Source of the DNA: JAHEKD01 sp965215945
GTDB lineage: Bacteria > Pseudomonadota > Gammaproteobacteria > Arenicellales > JAHEKD01
Length of the DNA: 64,000 nucleotides
Reading direction: 5' to 3'
Assembly: GCA_965215945.1 (NCBI GenBank)
Contig: CBDCFC010000046.1
Coordinates: 184,936 to 248,935, forward strand
The position numbers were made by a program, and so were the translations under genes. A model generated the notes under the pieces. It was not told where the DNA came from and did not search any database. It was given only the letters and a program-made list of their open reading frames with translations. Positions 53,469 through 62,803 of the stretch are shown in pieces. How positions within the stretch are numbered: position 1 is the first letter of the stretch; each line of letters starts with the position of its first letter.

Positions 53469-54449
53469 TCAGCCAACTTTATCAACTAAATCCTCAGCTC
53501 GAAGATGTGTGTAACGTCTAAGCATTGCTAAATCTTTGTGCCCGGTAATTGCGCTGACTTCCATAATTGAAAGTCCTTTTTCAAAGAATCGACTAGTGGC
53601 TTCATGTCGCAGATCGTGGAAACGGAAATCCTCCATGTCAGCTTCTTTTCTGACGCGTTCGAAGGCTCGTGTAATTGAGTCTGGTCTCATGATAAAGACT
53701 TTGCCTGAGATATTCCTTGGCATGTCTTTGAGCAGTTTGTATGCTTTTTCAGTTAAGGGGATGATCCGGTCTTCTGTATTTTTTGTGTCATAGAGAAGGG
53801 CAGTTCGTTTTGATAGATTTATGTCTTTCCATCTAAGTTTGGCAATTTCTCCACGGCGCATGGCTGTTTCAATTGCCAGAATAATGATGTTGTAAATCTC
53901 GCCTCCGTAAGCTTGGGCGGCATCAAGTATCCGTTCTTCTTCATCGCCGACTAGTCTCCGGTCTCTACCTTTAGGTTGAGTTGGAATGGATACTGAATCA
54001 ACTGGATTGCCTCTAGGTAGATATATCTCCCATTCCTTTTGTGCTTGTACAAGAACCCTCCTGATGAGGAGCAAATCTTTGCGCACAGTATGCCCTTTAA
54101 CTTTCTTACGGCGCAAATCTCTGAAATTAGCAAGGATCGAAGGGGTTAGGGCAGTAAGGCTAAGATGGCCTAATTCACGTTTGATAGTTTTACACTGTGA
54201 TATGACCTGCCGCTGTGATTTCTTTGCAGGCAAAATTTCTTTGATATATCGGTCTACTACTTCACTAAGCGTTGTATTTTCCGCTGCAGATGTTGAGATG
54301 AATACGCCTTTATCCATGTCTGCTTCAACTTGCCTTGCCCAACGCTCGGCAGCCGCTTTGGTTTTAAAAGTTTTGAATTGTGGAGGCATCCCTTTTTTAC
54401 GAATGCGGACTTGCCAGCCGTTTTTGCTATGTTTCGAAATTGATGCCAT
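53469..54449 (-). CDS. int: tyrosine-type site-specific integrase
   Basis: 326 residues. N-terminal DNA-binding arm (WQVRIRKKGMPPQFKTFKTKAAAERWA), core-binding domain, and the catalytic set: Arg in ETAMRRGEIAKLRW, HDLRHEATSRFFE, GHKD, and the nucleophile in LRRYTH. It lies next to the 3' end of tRNA-Arg(CCT), the usual target position, and will be the recombinase that inserted the 48.6-54.6 kb island. Confidence 0.95.
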   Translation of the reverse strand: MASISKHSKNGWQVRIRKKGMPPQFKTFKTKAAAERWARQVEADMDKGVFISTSAAENTTLSEVVDRYIKEILPAKKSQRQVISQCKTIKRELGHLSLTALTPSILANFRDLRRKKVKGHTVRKDLLLIRRVLVQAQKEWEIYLPRGNPVDSVSIPTQPKGRDRRLVGDEEERILDAAQAYGGEIYNIIILAIETAMRRGEIAKLRWKDINLSKRTALLYDTKNTEDRIIPLTEKAYKLLKDMPRNISGKVFIMRPDSITRAFERVRKEADMEDFRFHDLRHEATSRFFEKGLSIMEVSAITGHKDLAMLRRYTHLRAEDLVDKVG

Positions 54450-54460
54450 CTCATTTTTAG

Positions 54461-54479
54461 TGGAGCAGAATTGGAGCAG
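54461..54479. repeat. 19-bp direct repeat, right island end
   Basis: TGGAGCAGAATTGGAGCAG, identical to 48800-48818 and in the same orientation, just upstream of the integrase start. Confidence 0.8.
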
Positions 54480-54545
54480 ATCACACTTTTGGGTTGTTAA
54501 TGAAAATAGCAGTATATCATAAATTATTGAAAATAATATAATAAT

Positions 54546-54622
54546 TGGTGCCCCGGAGACGATTTGAACGTCCGACCTGCCGCTTAGGAGGCGGCTGCTC
54601 TATCCAACTGAGCTACCGGGGC
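54546..54622 (-). tRNA. tRNA-Arg(CCT)
   Basis: 77-nt cloverleaf on the minus strand: acceptor GCCCCGG/CCGGGGC, D-arm with AGCTCAGTTGGATAGAGC, anticodon stem CCGCC/GGCGG with loop CTCCTAA (anticodon CCT, Arg AGG), T-arm with TTCAAAT, encoded CCA. The T stem has a G:U pair and the loop is TTCAAAT, consistent with a 3' half regenerated by the inserted element. Confidence 0.93.
54574..54587. other. att core within tRNA-Arg
   Basis: GACCTGCCGCTTAG matches 48650-48663 (GACCTGTCGCTTAG) at 13 of 14 positions; ends at the anticodon loop, a standard crossover place for tRNA-targeting tyrosine integrases. Confidence 0.65.
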
Positions 54623-54937
54623 ATGGGCGCGATTTTATCATGGCATTATCAGAACAGGTTTGAGTATCTTAATGCTTGTTTAATCGGGAACTATGTTTAC
54701 GAGATTCTGAATCAAGCCTGTGCTGACCCCGGATCAAGTCCGGGGTGACGGATTCAGTATTCAGAATGACAGAAATTATTGCAAATGAAATTGCATGAAT
54801 TTGCGAATTGACAAATAAACTTGTAAATAATTGATTTATTTAATATTTAATTGCAAATATCGTATTTTATGGTAGTAATAATAGATTCCGTTTACTTGCT
54901 GCTAATAAGGCAAGTTTGAATATAAAGGAATCTTTAA
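54623..54937. other. intergenic before gltB
   Basis: 315 bases. Contains the palindromic repeat at 54726-54746, a trailing TCAGAATGACAG often seen beside such repeats, and a very AT-rich tract (54790-54870) likely to hold the gltB promoter. AAAGGA precedes the gltB ATG. Confidence 0.5.
54726..54746. repeat. palindromic intergenic repeat, copy 2
   Basis: ACCCCGGATCAAGTCCGGGG is the reverse complement form of the repeat at 48670, with arms one base longer on each side. Lies outside the tRNA, beyond the right island boundary. Confidence 0.7.
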
Positions 54938-57900
54938 ATGTCGGAATACACCGAAGGGCTTTATTCGCCTGATTTTGAAAAAGAAAATTGTGGCTTTGGG
55001 TTGATTGCCCAGATGGATGGTGAAGTCAGTAATGATATTGTAAAAAAATCTATCAATGCTTTGTCTCGCTTGTCACATCGTGGTGCGGTGTCGGCCGATG
55101 GCCGTTCAGGTGATGGTTGTGGCTTGTTGCTCAAGCTACATAAGCCGTTTTTCCGTGCCCAGGCACTGCGGCAGAACATCGAATTAACCGATCAGTACGC
55201 TATCGGCATGGTTTTTTTTAATGTTGATGAGAACAAAGCCTTAAGAGCCAAAAATCTAATAGAAGAACAAATCGAGGCGTTACAGCTTGAACTTGCCGGT
55301 TGGCGTCAAGTTCCCGTTAACAGTGACTGCTTGGGTGAAGCAGCTTTGCAAACGCTGCCTCAAATCGAACAGGTATATATCAATGTGCCGCAACAAATAA
55401 CGGAGGATGAATTAGAGCGTAAGCTGTTTTTGGTGAGAAAATTCATCGAGCCTCAGCTTGAAGATGATGACATGTTTTACATGGTTTCGTTGTCTGCAAA
55501 AGTTATTTGCTACAAAGGTTTGATGATGCCTGAATATTTGCCGGATTTTTATACTGATTTGGCTGATCCGCAGCTTGAATCTTCACTGGCTGTTTTTCAT
55601 CAACGATTTTCTACCAATACCTGGCCGTCCTGGAAATTAGCACAACCGTTTCGATTTCTTGCTCATAACGGCGAAATTAACACTATTCGTGGCAATCGGG
55701 CCTGGGCCAGAGCGAGGCAATACAAGCTGAAATCGGCATTGTTACCTGAGTTACAACAAATTAAATCTCTAGTTTCTCAAGAAGGTTCGGATTCAGAAAG
55801 TCTGGATAATATGCTGGAAGTTTTGGTCGCTGGGGGAATGGATATTTTTCAGGCGATGAAGATTTTGATTCCACCTGCTTGGCAGAACGTTGAAACAATG
55901 GATCAGAACTTGCGTGCGTTTTATCGCTTTTATTCGATGAACATGGAACCCTGGGATGGACCGGCCGGGATTGTTCTGACAGACGGTCGTTATGCGGCGT
56001 GCAAAATGGATCGTAATGGTCTGAGGCCTGCTCGCTATGTCATTACAAATTCACGCGAAATTGTACTGGCATCTGAAGCCGGAGTTGTTGAAGTCGAAAC
56101 TGAAAATATTGCCGGAAAAGGGCGTTTGGGACCAGGCCAGATGCTGGCGGTAGATACCCAAAACGGTGAATTATTATTGCCCGATAAAATCGAACAGACC
56201 TTAATGAAAGCCAGGCCATATAAAGATTGGTTAAAGGCCAATCGGGTACGGCTTGAATCGGCTTTGGATGAGGAAGAATCGCGCAGTGTTCCGCTTAACC
56301 CGGCTTCACTAAAAATTTATCAAAAGGCGTTTAATGTCTCGCTTGAAGAGCGTGAACAAATTATTAAAGTCATGGCTAATGGTGGTGCTGAGGCGGTTGG
56401 CTCAATGGGTGATGACACGCCAATGGCTGTTCTGTCGACTAAACAGCGTTCACTCTACGATTACTTTCGCCAGAAATTTGCTCAAGTTACTAATCCACCA
56501 ATTGACCCGTTGCGCGAGCATATTGTAATGGGGTTGGAGACCAGTTTTGGCGGAGAGAGCAATTTATTCGAGCCAAATGCTGAGCACGCAGAGCGAGTGG
56601 TGGTCGATTCGCCGGTATTATCGAATGATAAATATCAGCAAATATTGACCTTTGATGATGAGAAATATAGCTGGAAACGAATTAGCCTGAATTATGATCC
56701 AACGGAAGGAATTAGATCGGCACTAGATCGGATTTGCACCGAGTCTATCGAAGCCATTAACAACGGCAAAGTAATTTTAATCCTATCGGACCGCGATATT
56801 AGTAAAGATAAGCTGCCATTACATGCACTCTTGGCTACCGGTGCTGTTCATCACCATTTGATCGATAATGACTTGCGCTGTGAGGTCAATATTATTGTTG
56901 AAACTGCAACAGCACGTGATTCGCACCAGATTGCGGCATTGATCGGAAACGGCGCCACCGCTGTGTTTCCATATCTGGCTTTCGAAATTGTTGTGGAAAT
57001 GGTCAGAGAAAAACAACTGCGCAGTGAAAATTTGACCATGATGTTACGCAATTATCGTAAAGGCATTAACAAGGGCCTTTACAAAATCATGTCAAAAATG
57101 GGCATTTCAACTGTCGCCAGTTATTGTGGTTGCCAGCTTTTTGAGATTATCGGTCTTAATCAAGAAGTCGTCGATATGTGTTTTCCGGGTACGCCAAGCC
57201 AAATCGAAGGTGCCAGTTTTGAAGATATCGAAAAAGATCAGCAAGCATTGGTGAAACTAGCCTGGAGTGCGCGCAAACCCGTTCAACCGGGTGGTTTGTT
57301 GAAATACGTTCACGGTGGTGAATATCATGCTTATAACCCGGATGTCATCAAGGCAATTCATCATGCTGTTGAATACAATGATCATGACAGTTATCAAGAA
57401 TTTTCACACTTGGTCAACCGGCGGCCTGTCGCAACCTTGCGTGATTTATTTCGTATCAAACCGCTGGATAACCCGATTTCCATCGACGAGGTTGAACCGG
57501 TAGAGGCCATTTTGCCGCGTTTTGATACGGCTGCCATGTCGTTGGGTGCGTTATCACCGGAAGCTCATGAAGCATTAGCGATAGCCATGAATTCGCTGGG
57601 TGGGCGTTCTAATTCAGGTGAGGGCGGCGAAGACCCGGCTCGCTATAACAGCAACAAAGTTTCCAAGATCAAGCAAATTGCCTCCGGTCGATTTGGGGTA
57701 ACGCCTGAATATTTACTCAGTGCTGAAGTGCTGCAAATAAAAATTGCACAAGGTGCCAAGCCGGGAGAAGGCGGACAACTGCCGGGACACAAAGTCAACG
57801 ACTTAATTGCCAGATTGCGTTATTCGGTTCCCGGTGTGGCACTGATATCGCCGCCGCCTCATCATGATATTTATTCAATAGAAGATTTGGCACAACTCAT

Positions 57901-59395
57901 CTTCGATTTAAAGCAAATCAATCCGAATGCCTTAGTTTCCGTCAAATTAGTGGCCAGTGCAGGTGTGGGAACAATTGCGGCTGGTGTCGCCAAGGCCTAT
58001 GCTGATTTAATTACAATCTCGGGCTATGACGGCGGCACCGGAGCCAGTCCGTTAACGTCGGTCAAATATGCGGGAACGCCGTGGGAAATGGGCTTGGCTG
58101 AGACCCATCAAACCCTATCGATGAATAATCTTCGTAGTCGAATCCGTCTGCAAGCAGATGGGGGGGTGAAAACAGGTTTGGACATCGTTAAGGCTGGCAT
58201 CTTAGGGGCGGAGAGTTTTGGTTTTGGTACTATGCCGATGATCGCCTTGGGCTGTAAATATTTACGCATCTGCCATTTGAATAATTGCGCTACGGGTGTT
58301 GCAACGCAGGATGTGAATCTAAGGCAACGTTATTTTGCCGGTTCCCCGGATCGTGTTATCAATTACTTCAGATTTGTCGCCGAAGAAGTCAGACAGTTTA
58401 TGGCCTCACTGGGGGCCAGAAATTTTGAGCAGTTAATCGGCAATACAGGTTTGATAGAGTTAAAGCAAGGCGAGACTGAAAAACATGCCAAACTCGATCT
58501 TTCACGGGTAATCCATAATCCGGGCTTTGCAAGAGGAGAGCATCAGTTTTGTAAGGTCGAACGCAATACTCCGGCGGATCAAGCTAAATTGGCTGAGCAA
58601 ATGGTTAAAGACACATTGCCCTCTATAAAGGCTAGAGTCGGTGGCGGGTTTCATTATCGAATTCAAAATGTAAATCGTTCGATTGGCGCCAGAGTTTCAG
58701 GTGAAATTGCCAAACTGCATGGCGATACAGGAATGGAGCAAAACCCGATAAAAATAAACCTGACTGGCACCGCTGGTCAAAGCTTTGCAGCGTTTAATGC
58801 CGGTGGCTTGCATATGCATTTAAAGGGTGAAGCCAATGATTATGTCGGTAAGGGCATGGCCGGTGGAAAAATTGTGATCACACCACCCGATGGTCATAAA
58901 TTAAGAACTCGTGATACTCCGATTATTGGTAATACCTGTTTATACGGTGCTACTGGGGGCAAATTGTTTACCTCAGGCACGGCGGGAGAACGGTTTGCAG
59001 TACGCAATTCAGGTGCTACAGCTGTCGTTGAAGGTGTTGGTGATCATGCCTGTGAATACATGACCGGGGGAGTCGTCGTCTCGCTAGGAAAAACCGGAAT
59101 GAATTTTGGTGCCGGAATGACTGGTGGTTTGGCGTTTGTATTAGATCTGGATCGCAGTTTTGTTGATTGTTACAACCATGAATTGATTGACATACACCGC
59201 TTGACCCCCGAGCAAGTGGAGAATTATCTCGATTATATGCGTGGCTTGATTCGGGAATATGTCGATGAGACTAACAGTCGATGGGGTCAATTTGTGCTGG
59301 AAGAGTTTCTCGATCTGGTTGGTCGTTTCTGGCTGGTTAAACCAAAAGCATCCGATCTTGATTCATTGCTGGATACTCTGTTAGAAGCGGCTTAA
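54938..59395 (+). CDS. gltB: glutamate synthase (NADPH) large subunit
   Basis: 1485 residues, normal length. Class II amidotransferase domain with the nucleophile cysteine in ENCGFGLIAQ exposed after a 17-residue propeptide; FMN-binding synthase barrel with AMSLGALSPEAHEALAIAMN, GEGGEDPARY, GYDGGTGASPLTSVKYAGTPWE and the 3Fe-4S cysteines in CRICHLNNCATGVATQ-like region; C-terminal beta-helix (GGLHMHLKGEANDYVGKGMAGGKIVI). Makes two glutamates from glutamine and 2-oxoglutarate. Confidence 0.98.
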   Translation: MSEYTEGLYSPDFEKENCGFGLIAQMDGEVSNDIVKKSINALSRLSHRGAVSADGRSGDGCGLLLKLHKPFFRAQALRQNIELTDQYAIGMVFFNVDENKALRAKNLIEEQIEALQLELAGWRQVPVNSDCLGEAALQTLPQIEQVYINVPQQITEDELERKLFLVRKFIEPQLEDDDMFYMVSLSAKVICYKGLMMPEYLPDFYTDLADPQLESSLAVFHQRFSTNTWPSWKLAQPFRFLAHNGEINTIRGNRAWARARQYKLKSALLPELQQIKSLVSQEGSDSESLDNMLEVLVAGGMDIFQAMKILIPPAWQNVETMDQNLRAFYRFYSMNMEPWDGPAGIVLTDGRYAACKMDRNGLRPARYVITNSREIVLASEAGVVEVETENIAGKGRLGPGQMLAVDTQNGELLLPDKIEQTLMKARPYKDWLKANRVRLESALDEEESRSVPLNPASLKIYQKAFNVSLEEREQIIKVMANGGAEAVGSMGDDTPMAVLSTKQRSLYDYFRQKFAQVTNPPIDPLREHIVMGLETSFGGESNLFEPNAEHAERVVVDSPVLSNDKYQQILTFDDEKYSWKRISLNYDPTEGIRSALDRICTESIEAINNGKVILILSDRDISKDKLPLHALLATGAVHHHLIDNDLRCEVNIIVETATARDSHQIAALIGNGATAVFPYLAFEIVVEMVREKQLRSENLTMMLRNYRKGINKGLYKIMSKMGISTVASYCGCQLFEIIGLNQEVVDMCFPGTPSQIEGASFEDIEKDQQALVKLAWSARKPVQPGGLLKYVHGGEYHAYNPDVIKAIHHAVEYNDHDSYQEFSHLVNRRPVATLRDLFRIKPLDNPISIDEVEPVEAILPRFDTAAMSLGALSPEAHEALAIAMNSLGGRSNSGEGGEDPARYNSNKVSKIKQIASGRFGVTPEYLLSAEVLQIKIAQGAKPGEGGQLPGHKVNDLIARLRYSVPGVALISPPPHHDIYSIEDLAQLIFDLKQINPNALVSVKLVASAGVGTIAAGVAKAYADLITISGYDGGTGASPLTSVKYAGTPWEMGLAETHQTLSMNNLRSRIRLQADGGVKTGLDIVKAGILGAESFGFGTMPMIALGCKYLRICHLNNCATGVATQDVNLRQRYFAGSPDRVINYFRFVAEEVRQFMASLGARNFEQLIGNTGLIELKQGETEKHAKLDLSRVIHNPGFARGEHQFCKVERNTPADQAKLAEQMVKDTLPSIKARVGGGFHYRIQNVNRSIGARVSGEIAKLHGDTGMEQNPIKINLTGTAGQSFAAFNAGGLHMHLKGEANDYVGKGMAGGKIVITPPDGHKLRTRDTPIIGNTCLYGATGGKLFTSGTAGERFAVRNSGATAVVEGVGDHACEYMTGGVVVSLGKTGMNFGAGMTGGLAFVLDLDRSFVDCYNHELIDIHRLTPEQVENYLDYMRGLIREYVDETNSRWGQFVLEEFLDLVGRFWLVKPKASDLDSLLDTLLEAA

Positions 59396-59396
59396 C

Positions 59397-60809
59397 ATGG
59401 CGGTGAATAAAAACTTTCAATTCGTTGAATTGCCACGTCAAAATCCGGTCAAGGTGACTGCCAGACGCCGTGTTCGTGATTGGAACGAAATATACGGCCA
59501 CTATGAGGATAAGGCTGTTGCCCAACAGGCGGGCCGTTGTATTGATTGTGGTAATCCATACTGCGAATGGAAGTGTCCGGTTCATAACTATATCCCCAAC
59601 TGGCTTAAGCTAATCAATGAAGGCCGTCTATTGGAAGCGGCTGAACTTTCCCACCAGACAAATTCCTTACCGGAGATTTGCGGGCGAATCTGTCCTCAGG
59701 ACCGTTTATGTGAAGGCGCCTGTACCTTAAACGATGATTTTGGTGCGGTAACAATCGGTTCAATTGAAAAATATATAACCGATGAGGCTTTCAAGCAGGG
59801 TTGGAAACCCGATGTTTCGAGTGTTATTCAGACTGGCCGGCAGGTTGCGATTGTCGGGGCGGGTCCGGCAGGGCTGGCCTGTGCGGATGTTTTGGCCAGA
59901 AACGGCGTAAAACCTATTGTTTATGACCGCTATCAACGTATTGGAGGTCTATTAACGTATGGTATTCCGTCTTTTAAGTTGGAGAAAGAGGTGGTTGAAA
60001 AGCGCCGTGAAATTTTAGAAGGTATGGGGGTCGAATTTAAACTCGGTATTGAAATCGACAAAGATATCAGTTTCGAAATGCTGACAACAGAACATGATGC
60101 GGTGTTTTTGGGAATGGGAACCTATACTTATATCAAGGGTGGTTTTGATGGCGAGAATATGCCGGGAGTCTATGAGGCGTTGCCTTATCTGATTTCCAAT
60201 ATTAATAAACTATTTAGTGAAAACATCGACGCCCCCTACATCGACATGCACGGCCAGCGTGTTGTCGTACTAGGCGGCGGAGACACAGCCATGGATTGTG
60301 TGCGAACGGCCATCCGTCAAGGTGCCGATTCGGTGACTTGTGTTTACCGCCGTGATCAGGCCAATATGCCGGGATCGATGCGCGAAGTTGAAAATGCCAA
60401 AGAAGAAGGCGTCACCTTTTTGTGGAATCGGCAACCGTTAAAAATCATCGGTGATCGTCTGGTTTCCGGTGTGAAAGTAGTCGAAACTCAGTTGGGTAAA
60501 GTCGACTCCAGTGGTCGCCGACAACCGGAAGCGATTGAAGGCAGTGAAGAGGTGATCTCTGCTGATCGAGTGATCATTGCCTTTGGTTTCAAACCCAGCC
60601 CCGCTGATTGGTTTACGGATAACAATATCCAAATCGACGATGCTGGAAAAGTTCTGGTCGGTGAAAAAATCGACCGATTAGCTTATCAAACCTCCAATTC
60701 AAATGTTTTTGCCGGTGGTGACATGGTTCGAGGCTCCGATTTAGTGGTCACCGCTGTGTTTGAAGGGCGTACCGCTGCGGAGAGCATTTTGGACCATCTT
60801 GACGTATAA
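59397..60809 (+). CDS. gltD: glutamate synthase small subunit
   Basis: 470 residues. N-terminal cysteine-rich cluster region (CIDCGNPYCEWKCPVHNYIPNW, CGRICPQDRLCEGACTLN), FAD motif IVGAGPAGLACADVLARNG, NADPH motif VVLGGGDTAMDCVRTAIRQGA, and a final GGDMVRGSDLVVTAVFEGRTAA. Passes electrons from NADPH to GltB. Starts one base after the gltB stop. Confidence 0.97.
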   Translation: MAVNKNFQFVELPRQNPVKVTARRRVRDWNEIYGHYEDKAVAQQAGRCIDCGNPYCEWKCPVHNYIPNWLKLINEGRLLEAAELSHQTNSLPEICGRICPQDRLCEGACTLNDDFGAVTIGSIEKYITDEAFKQGWKPDVSSVIQTGRQVAIVGAGPAGLACADVLARNGVKPIVYDRYQRIGGLLTYGIPSFKLEKEVVEKRREILEGMGVEFKLGIEIDKDISFEMLTTEHDAVFLGMGTYTYIKGGFDGENMPGVYEALPYLISNINKLFSENIDAPYIDMHGQRVVVLGGGDTAMDCVRTAIRQGADSVTCVYRRDQANMPGSMREVENAKEEGVTFLWNRQPLKIIGDRLVSGVKVVETQLGKVDSSGRRQPEAIEGSEEVISADRVIIAFGFKPSPADWFTDNNIQIDDAGKVLVGEKIDRLAYQTSNSNVFAGGDMVRGSDLVVTAVFEGRTAAESILDHLDV

Positions 60810-60842
60810 TTTCACTTTCTAAGTAAATTTTAAGACAGATGA

Positions 60843-61319
60843 ATGGATGACATTGTTTATCCAGAGAAATTTTTCGACCTGATTAAAAAGTCTGACCAGA
60901 TTTTTATTGAAAAAACGCCATTCAATAAACATGTCGGTATGAAAGTGGATTCTTATGGCCAGGAACCACTAAAACTCAGGGTGGATTTTCGCGACGAACT
61001 TGTAGGCAATTATGCTCGCAATATGTTACATGGTGGTGTCACTATGAGTCTGCTTGATACTGTCGGTGGTATGCAGGTTTTCAGAGCGATTATTCGAAGG
61101 CTCCAAGATGAGCCGAAAGATATAATCACTAACGTCTTGAGCAAAATTAGTACAATCAATTTAAATGTTCAATTTGTAAAGCCCGGAATGGGTGATTCTT
61201 TTTACGCGACGGCGCAAGTAATAAGATTAGGCCGTAAAGTGGCGTTTGTTGACATGCAACTGTTGAACCAGCAGGATGAGTTGGTAGCTACAGGGCACGG
61301 AATCTACAATGTTAGCTGA
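60843..61319 (+). CDS. PaaI-family hotdog-fold thioesterase
   Basis: 158 residues. Hotdog motif NMLHGGVTMSLLDTVGGMQV with the family HGG, then INLNVQFVKPGMGDSFYATAQVIRLGRKVAFVDMQLLNQQDELVATG. Hydrolyses acyl-CoA thioesters in general; substrate unknown. Ends inside the start of the next gene (11-base overlap). Confidence 0.88.
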   Translation: MDDIVYPEKFFDLIKKSDQIFIEKTPFNKHVGMKVDSYGQEPLKLRVDFRDELVGNYARNMLHGGVTMSLLDTVGGMQVFRAIIRRLQDEPKDIITNVLSKISTINLNVQFVKPGMGDSFYATAQVIRLGRKVAFVDMQLLNQQDELVATGHGIYNVS

Positions 61320-61662
61320 AGCTCAAAAATCAGAAATCGGTGAAATTTTACAGCAGGAACTGGGTGAACTTGAGCAAAGTGTAAAGGAATTAAAGAAATT
61401 GCTGCAGCCGGTTTCGCCAGATAATGCCATTGGCAGGTTATCTCGTATGGATGCCCTTGAAATGCAAAGCGTCAATCACTCTAAGCTAAAAAACCAACAA
61501 CAACGCATTCAGCAAGTCCGTTTGGCTTTGTCGAGGCTGAAAAACGATGATGAATTTGGCGTTTGTTTGAAATGTGAGAACTCAATTTTGGTTGAGCGGT
61601 TGAGGCTTAAGCCTGAAAGTCAATATTGTGTTAATTGTCAACAAATATTGGATGATCAGTGA
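61309..61662 (+). CDS. DksA/TraR-type C4 zinc finger protein
   Basis: 117 residues. Coiled-coil N-terminal half (ILQQELGELEQSVKELKKLL ... IQQVRLALSRL) and a four-cysteine zinc finger (CLKCENSI ... YCVNCQQI). Shorter than DksA (151), and the coiled-coil tip lacks a clear DxxDxA motif (it reads SRMDALEMQ), so it may be a modulator of RNA polymerase or a simple DksA paralogue. Confidence 0.82.
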   Translation: MLAEAQKSEIGEILQQELGELEQSVKELKKLLQPVSPDNAIGRLSRMDALEMQSVNHSKLKNQQQRIQQVRLALSRLKNDDEFGVCLKCENSILVERLRLKPESQYCVNCQQILDDQ

Positions 61663-61718
61663 TTTTGAATTAATATTACGACTATGCCGTAGATCAAAAC
61701 GTTTAGAACGGGAAAATC

Positions 61719-62753
61719 GTGGATAAGACAGAAGATATAACACTAGAAGAAAAACCTTCGTTGGGTAAGACACTTTCATGGGCAAGAACTAGAAAAGAGC
61801 TATCGCAACAGGATATTGCTGATGAGCTTAATCTAGGTAAAGATGTTATTAATGCCATTGAGAATGATCAGCCAATTGAAGGGATGTCATCGACTTATAT
61901 TCGTGGTTATCAGCGTGCCTATGTTCGCTTTTTGGAACTGGATGAAGAGGAATTAATGGGTGAAAACGCCAGCGCCCCACAATTCAAAGGCACTCACGAG
62001 AATCTTCAAGTTATTGATAAAAATATGTCTATGCGCGGGGCTGGCAGTGGTTCCTCCTTTCCCGTTAAATTGTTCATGCCTTTATTATTAATTGGTTTAG
62101 TGATTATCTATTGGCCACAAATCACGTCGATGTTCAGCCGTGATGAAACCAAGCAAACCACACAAGCTGCGACAGTAAAAGAAGAAACTGATACGGAAGT
62201 CATCCAGACTGTTGAGATCAAACCTGCCACAATTGAAGAATCAATTGCTGCTGTTGTAGAAAATGCCAAAGAATCGGATGCACAAGCTCAAGCTGCCGCC
62301 GAAACCGAAAAAATTGATGACGATTCCGATCAAGTTACGGTTGCCAAAGTTGTTGATCCATCGGCATCTCCATCTGACGTGCCTGAAAGCACACAAAGTA
62401 ATCAAAACAAAGTCGAAGACGATCTATCCTCTGAAGCTGAAGAAACCGATGTCGCTTCAGCCTCGCCTCAGGAAACTCAGACTAAAATTACCTTCGTTGC
62501 TACCGGTGAATCGTGGCTTGAGATTAAAGATGCCGAAGATACGCGTTTATATCGTAATACATTGAAATTGGATCGCATTACTGTCTCAGGTGCGTTGCCG
62601 CTTAAGATTCGTACTGGAAATTTACAGGCGTTACGTGTTCTTTCAATTCAGGGTGAGCAAAAGAAAGTTGATATTTTCGATGACTCAACCACTGTAGCAG
62701 ATTTTCTTGTTGAAAAAGATGCATCAGGCCGTTTGAAATTCACCGCATTGTAA
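61719..62753 (+). CDS. rodZ: RodZ-like cytoskeletal/cell-shape protein
   Basis: 344 residues, GTG start. Residues 13-80: Cro-like helix-turn-helix (GKTLSWARTRKELSQQDIADELNLGKDVINAIE ... YIRGYQRAYVRFLELD). About 116-136: membrane helix (VKLFMPLLLIGLVIIYW). Acidic, Ala/Gln-rich linker, then DUF4115 (TFVATGESWLEIKDAEDTRLYRNTLK ... LPLKIRTGN). RodZ links MreB to the cell-wall machinery in the inner membrane. Confidence 0.88.
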   Translation: MDKTEDITLEEKPSLGKTLSWARTRKELSQQDIADELNLGKDVINAIENDQPIEGMSSTYIRGYQRAYVRFLELDEEELMGENASAPQFKGTHENLQVIDKNMSMRGAGSGSSFPVKLFMPLLLIGLVIIYWPQITSMFSRDETKQTTQAATVKEETDTEVIQTVEIKPATIEESIAAVVENAKESDAQAQAAAETEKIDDDSDQVTVAKVVDPSASPSDVPESTQSNQNKVEDDLSSEAEETDVASASPQETQTKITFVATGESWLEIKDAEDTRLYRNTLKLDRITVSGALPLKIRTGNLQALRVLSIQGEQKKVDIFDDSTTVADFLVEKDASGRLKFTAL

Positions 62754-62803
62754 CCAAATATTAGCTATCAAGCTTACAATAAACTTTAAATGTCGGAGTA
62801 ACT

